Shown here piece after piece: positions 36,559-40,103 of a stretch of DNA of 40,103 bases (the stretch's first letter is position 1; every line of letters starts with the position of its first letter). The translations under genes and the position numbers were made by a program. Under the pieces are notes generated by a model, which worked only from the letters and a program-made list of their open reading frames with translations, was not told where the DNA came from and made no database searches. Origin of the DNA: Chloroflexota bacterium (GTDB lineage: Bacteria; Chloroflexota; Anaerolineae; UBA4142); assembly GCA_023489485.1 (NCBI GenBank), contig JAMDCU010000021.1, positions 1 to 40,103 on the forward strand, read 5' to 3'.

Positions 36559-39500
36559 GTTTCTCCTCCTGTGGCCTTGCCTTGGTCGCAGACGGAGGCG
36601 AACGCACAATAGTTGCAGGCGCCGTAGGTGGGAGTCGCCTCGTACGGGGTGAAAGACATGCTATTCAATGTGCTGGCAACTGCCTGAGGGATTTGCTTTT
36701 CGAGTGTGGAGACGGGTAGCTCGCCGCGTCGGTAATCGAGTTTACCCTTCGTGATCTGAATGGTCCGGCAAGATTCGGCGGTGTAACTGCCATTGTCTTT
36801 CTGAGCTATCGAGCCAATGTTCATATAGTGGAGGGCGCGGGGCGCACCTTGGACGCGTCGGATGCCAGCCATGAGCGCCAGCGCGTACAGCGGCAGCTGA
36901 TAATCGCTCGGCCGCTTATCCCCTTCGGGCAGGAATTTCTGCATCTGGGCATTGAGCGCATACTTGCCGGACGAGCCGGTCTTGTAGTCGATCACATCGT
37001 AGAAAGTGCCCGCCGCGGTCTTAATCTGATCGATGCGATCAATTCGACCGGCAATCGGTATCCCCTCAATCTCGATTCGGAAGGGGACTTCCAAGAGGAT
37101 GGGGCGGCGGACCTCGGCATCGGGTAGACCGTCGCTCTCAAATTCGGCCCACGCCGCGAGCGCGTCTTGTGCCCAGAGGCGCACGGCTTGGCGCTGGAGA
37201 TCCGGCCCGAACGCGACACTCCATTCGGCGCTCGGCGTGTAGCGGCCTCCCCCGGGCAGATCAGTCGGTTGACCGGTCCACCCCGCCTCGAGCGCCTTGT
37301 GTGTGCGCTCCTTCAGTCTCGCGGCGTCCCCGATCCAAGGCGCTGGCTTGCCATGCGAGAGATCCACTTCTCGGCAAGTGCCGTCTCCCAAGGCGGCGCA
37401 CAAGACCTCGTGAATTAGCGAGCCGCGTCGCGGCGTATCCTCTTCCTCGGTTTCGATGTTCAAAACATGCGCCAGAAAGAATTGCAGGGGACAGGTCAAG
37501 TACATCCGGAGTTGCGTGGCGGAGAAGGTGTGGCGGTTCAGGACCTTTGTGGGTCCAGGCGTAGGCGCGAGCAAGCGACGAAGTCCGCCTGTCGATAGCG
37601 GCGGAAGCTCTGGCGCTTTGCTCCACAAGACCGGATGGGTAAGCTGAATTTGCCCATCTTTGTCGATCTCGCCCTCGTCGGCGAGCATTCGTTCGAAAAA
37701 GGGCGAAGGAAGTTGGGCCTCTCCCCCCGCAGTGTACTGGCTCACCGACACCTGCAGATGTTCGGTGCCACGGCTGAGCAGCAGGGCGAGCTTGCGCGCC
37801 TCCCGTTCGATCCACGCGGCATGATCCCGGAGAGCGGGCAGAACGACACGTCGCCCGTCCGTGAATAATGCCGGCAGTTCTTCCTCCGAGATGAGTTGGA
37901 ACGGCGCGCTGGGGATAGGGCAAGCGTTTTCGGAGAGCCCCACAACAAAGGCGCTAGGGGCGTGGCTTCCGTTCGCGTGCAGGCTATCGAGGAATTGGAT
38001 CTCCTCGGGCCGCGTTTCGGTCTGGGTAAGCTCATCCGCTAAACCGTCGAGGAGGTCGATCCACTCCTCAAACGGCGTATTGACAGAGCGTGCGGTCCCT
38101 TCCAGATCCGAGATCGCGACAAGCCAGTTGGAAAACGTGCGCGCCCATTCGTCGCGCTGAGCGCGTCCGAAAGCGGAATTGTCCCATGCCCACGCGATGC
38201 CGCCGAGATCGCGTACCAACTGGAAAAGCTGCGGTCTCAGAGGTGATTCCTGATTCAACTTACTGAGTGCCTCGCGCACGTGTCCCAGGCAGGCTATGGT
38301 CGCTTCCGGCACTACGAGAGATGGCAGTTCCGTGCCCTCGAGCTCGAGAATGCTCTTTTCGTGATCCTTCGCGGCGCGCTCCAAAGCCGCGCGGTCGATC
38401 GGATCGATACCCACGTATGGCAGGGCCAATAACTCGGAGTCGATTTCAGCGTCTGCGCCTTGTGAGAGCCATTGGAGGGCAAGGATGCCTGCATAAATGA
38501 GCGGGTTATGGCGAGCGGGAGGTGGCTGCGGCGAGACCAGTCCATAGCGCGCTAACACGCGTCGTGCAAAGGGGAGCAATCCAGCATCTGCAGCAACGAT
38601 GGCAATCTCGCTCGGTTTCAGGGCGCGGTCCCGAGCCAGTTGATTGGCAACTGCCCGCGCCACTAGCTCCATTTCATCTTCTACGGCAGAGGCGCCGGCT
38701 ACCAGCATAATGGGGGAAGATATCGGCTGCCTCGCGCCCGGCATCTTTATCACGCGACCGATGAGGGACGTGATGGCGGGATTCATGTCGGGTGCTGGTC
38801 GGTCGAGTGTTTCCACCTGCTCACAACTCCGCAAGAACTCCTGAACATGTCTCAATTCCGGTGAAGCTGGGTTTGCCTGGAGCCAGGCGGTACATGTGAA
38901 GCGAGTATCGGGACCGCACAACCGCTCGATCAAGGCCAATTGGTCGGGGCGGGCTTGATGCAGGTCGTCCACCATGAGAACAGGGAAGCGGTTATGTACG
39001 CCTCGTGCGATGCCCTCTTCCGCGAGGAGATCCAGGCAGCGCAAGCTCGATTCCTGAAACGTGAGCACCCGATTCCGGTTGCACAGTTCGATGTAGCGGA
39101 CGTAGACGCGCGCGAGTTCGTGCTCGCCCGCCTCGTTCGGAGCTAGCGTGAATCCGCGTCTGTTTTGAGAGATCCAGTCCACCACTCGGGCCAGTTCGCT
39201 GATAGCTCCAGGCGCCTCGTGGAACTCCTGCCACAAAGCCCCTCCGATATCCGACCACGCCCGGGCAATGATGAGAGCCCGCGCCGCAGGGCTGATTTCC
39301 TCAAGTGGCGTATCCAGCCCTACCGCGTCCGCGTATTCGGTGAGCAGGGTGAGCTGAAAATGCTGTATCGTTGTGACGTAGGGGAGGAAATTCCCTACGT
39401 CCCGGAGCTTGTCGCGCAGGGAGCGCGCATTGGCCGAAAAGAAGGAAAGAAGGAGAATTCGCTGCGGAGCAAGGTGCTCATCTCGAACGCAGTGAATATA

Positions 39501-39584
39501 GTCCCTAACCAGGCGTGAGGACTTGCCCGTCAGGAGAGTACCGGCAAGAACACGACGAAAGGCAGGAGAAGAAGGAGTCGACAT
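36555..39584 (-). CDS. AddB-like helicase-fold/Fe-S nuclease subunit
   Basis: A 1009-residue protein opening with a Walker A-like 'AGTLLTGKSSRLV' (about 14-26) and then a UvrD-like fold lacking a clear DExx/QxxR set, as in AddB. 'PVLMVDDLHQARPDQLALIE' is the nearest motif-II equivalent. The C-terminal nuclease carries 'CPLQFFLAHVLNIETEEE', 'GRIDRIDQI', 'YDVIDYKTG' and 'YQLPLYALAL', and closes with 'ACNYCAFASVC'. The four cysteines are spaced for an Fe-S cluster that staples the nuclease domain. It is the first gene of a two-gene unit, coupled by ATGA to the AddA-like subunit. Such complexes resect DNA breaks and degrade foreign linear DNA. AdnA/AdnB-type is an alternative name. Confidence 0.82.
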   Translation of the reverse strand: MSTPSSPAFRRVLAGTLLTGKSSRLVRDYIHCVRDEHLAPQRILLLSFFSANARSLRDKLRDVGNFLPYVTTIQHFQLTLLTEYADAVGLDTPLEEISPAARALIIARAWSDIGGALWQEFHEAPGAISELARVVDWISQNRRGFTLAPNEAGEHELARVYVRYIELCNRNRVLTFQESSLRCLDLLAEEGIARGVHNRFPVLMVDDLHQARPDQLALIERLCGPDTRFTCTAWLQANPASPELRHVQEFLRSCEQVETLDRPAPDMNPAITSLIGRVIKMPGARQPISSPIMLVAGASAVEDEMELVARAVANQLARDRALKPSEIAIVAADAGLLPFARRVLARYGLVSPQPPPARHNPLIYAGILALQWLSQGADAEIDSELLALPYVGIDPIDRAALERAAKDHEKSILELEGTELPSLVVPEATIACLGHVREALSKLNQESPLRPQLFQLVRDLGGIAWAWDNSAFGRAQRDEWARTFSNWLVAISDLEGTARSVNTPFEEWIDLLDGLADELTQTETRPEEIQFLDSLHANGSHAPSAFVVGLSENACPIPSAPFQLISEEELPALFTDGRRVVLPALRDHAAWIEREARKLALLLSRGTEHLQVSVSQYTAGGEAQLPSPFFERMLADEGEIDKDGQIQLTHPVLWSKAPELPPLSTGGLRRLLAPTPGPTKVLNRHTFSATQLRMYLTCPLQFFLAHVLNIETEEEDTPRRGSLIHEVLCAALGDGTCREVDLSHGKPAPWIGDAARLKERTHKALEAGWTGQPTDLPGGGRYTPSAEWSVAFGPDLQRQAVRLWAQDALAAWAEFESDGLPDAEVRRPILLEVPFRIEIEGIPIAGRIDRIDQIKTAAGTFYDVIDYKTGSSGKYALNAQMQKFLPEGDKRPSDYQLPLYALALMAGIRRVQGAPRALHYMNIGSIAQKDNGSYTAESCRTIQITKGKLDYRRGELPVSTLEKQIPQAVASTLNSMSFTPYEATPTYGACNYCAFASVCDQGKATGGET

Positions 39585-39659
39585 GGAGCAGTGCGCCTCT
39601 TTGAAATTCTGTGATCACTGCACTTGCCATTCGCGTTCGCGAGCTGACTGTCGAGGAAC

Positions 39660-39705
39660 AAAAAACACCCCTGCCGGATGGCGTCTGCATCCGACAGCAG
39701 GTGTT
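39660..39705 (-). terminator. Rho-independent terminator, leftward
   Basis: On the minus strand the arm at 39688-39705 (AACACCTGC, then CGGATG after a three-base bulge) pairs with 39664-39680 (CATCCG then GCAG...GTGTT) around a seven-base loop. Six T residues follow (39660-39665). It ends transcripts coming from the promoter at 39934-39962, about 75 nt before the AddB-like start. Confidence 0.75.
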
Positions 39706-39819
39706 GGTCACTCTTCGCAGCAATTGTTCAGATGAGCTTCGTCACAGGCTGAATCGTCCCGCATCATGTCTCAGGGTCCGACCCGCAAGAGATGTGTACA
39801 AGTTTGGTGCGCTGGACCA

Positions 39820-39918
39820 TCAGGGAGAGCGAGGGCATGTCGGTGCCGATAACAGGAAGAATGCATGCCCAATGACAAAGCCGATCAGAGAAAGCAGAAG
39901 ATCACGTTCCTTCCACAT
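39820..39918 (-). CDS. Possible 32-residue hydrophobic peptide in the leader
   Basis: ATG at 39918, about nine bases after the predicted transcription start, so it would be nearly leaderless. The peptide has a single hydrophobic stretch (LLLSLIGFVIGHAFFLL) after a charged MWKERD start, like a small membrane peptide. No Shine-Dalgarno sequence and no known family; it may be chance. Confidence 0.2.
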   Translation of the reverse strand: MWKERDLLLSLIGFVIGHAFFLLSAPTCPRSP

Positions 39919-39933
39919 CTAGATACAATGCAC

Positions 39934-39962
39934 AGTATAGCGCGAGATGGAGCGCGCGTCAA
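39934..39962 (-). promoter_or_regulatory. Sigma70 promoter, leftward
   Basis: On the minus strand TTGACG (39957-39962), 17 bases, TATACT (39934-39939). Both boxes are one base from consensus and the spacer is ideal. Expected start of transcription is near 39927. It reads toward the leader, the terminator and the AddB-like gene. Confidence 0.75.
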
Positions 39963-40103
39963 AACATCCTCCACGCGAGAGTGTGGATTTATGGCGGCTT
40001 TTGGGGACTTGAAGCCGGAGTGATCCGAAAGGCGGTTTGGGACGTCGCCGCCCGCCCAGGGATCAGCCTGCCGTAGTGTCGCGTCCCCTGGTTTCAGTCA
40101 GTT
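39963..40103. other. Window end without recognised gene
   Basis: About 140 nt upstream of the promoter. I see no gene, RNA or repeat that I can support here; it may be the flank of a gene beyond the window. Confidence 0.4.

Larger units (their letters stand above)
39660..39927 (-). ncRNA. Candidate small RNA or attenuated leader ahead of the helicase-nuclease operon
   Basis: Promoter and terminator define a leftward transcript of about 270 nt ending 75 nt before the AddB-like gene. It has two very short open frames: 32 codons at 39820-39918 and about 19 codons ending at the base of the terminator (residues '..CDEAHLNNCCEE'). Neither has a good ribosome-binding site. It could be an independent RNA or a leader whose terminator regulates the downstream genes. 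The sequence alone does not decide. Confidence 0.4.

Noticed and set aside
39611-39922. 103-codon plus-strand frame near the right end
   Set aside because: It runs through the minus-strand terminator and leader, with no ribosome-binding site or domain.
1-40103. CRISPR array, tRNA or rRNA genes
   Set aside because: No regularly spaced direct repeats, cloverleaf-like segments or rRNA sequence were noticed on reading both strands.

Overview
The window is bacterial DNA of moderately high GC content. It looks like accessory sequence (part of an integrated conjugative element, plasmid or genomic island) rather than core chromosome. Its contents are a conjugation/partition module, a broken transposase, a glycan-decoration operon and a very large array of DNA-processing and defence genes. 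No ribosomal, tRNA or housekeeping markers are visible, so I cannot name the phylum. The two promoters I recognise have ordinary sigma70-type -35/-10 boxes.

Left arm (1-8008, + strand): the 3' end of an M23 peptidase gene, a TraD/VirD4-like membrane ATPase with an N-terminal zinc ribbon, a double-length replication-relaxation protein, a small two-helix membrane protein, a ParB-family protein and a DnaB/RecA-like P-loop ATPase. Several are overlapped or closely spaced, as in one operon. Together they suggest mobilisation, replication and maintenance of a mobile element. No relaxase lies inside the window. From 8009 to about 8382 I recognise no gene. From about 8383 to 8802 lies a fragment of an ISKra4-type transposase.

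Glycan cargo (8799-13484, - strand): three genes transcribed leftwards encode a GT32-like glycosyltransferase, an unusual GT25 + sulfotransferase-like + GH16 fusion, and a NodU/CmcH-type carbamoyltransferase. They could build and decorate (carbamoylate, perhaps sulfate) a surface or secreted saccharide.

Defence array (13626-33239, - strand): in order of transcription this holds an unknown protein that may be a DNA-modification reader, an SNF2-type helicase with a C-terminal DUF3883 nuclease-like domain, a PLD-like protein split by an apparent frameshift, a winged-helix/nuclease-like protein, a DUF1156 adenine methylase, an unknown protein, a DUF499 ATPase, a long prokaryotic Argonaute with an inactivated PIWI site, a PD-(D/E)XK nuclease overlapping the Argonaute gene, a second PD-(D/E)XK nuclease, and a GmrSD-like DUF262/HNH protein. 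The helicase-to-Argonaute-nuclease stretch is essentially gap-free with stop/start overlaps. This suggests that a DISARM-like modification system and a guide-directed Argonaute with a nuclease effector are expressed together. That combination is the most interesting content of the window.

Right arm (33240-40103, - strand): an AddB-like/AddA-like (or AdnAB-like) helicase-nuclease pair, both with a RecB-type nuclease domain and an apparent Fe-S cysteine set. A sigma70-like promoter followed by a structured leader and a rho-independent terminator precedes each of the two large leftward operons (33329-33552 ahead of the defence array, 39660-39962 ahead of the helicase-nuclease pair). These are either small RNAs or attenuated leaders.
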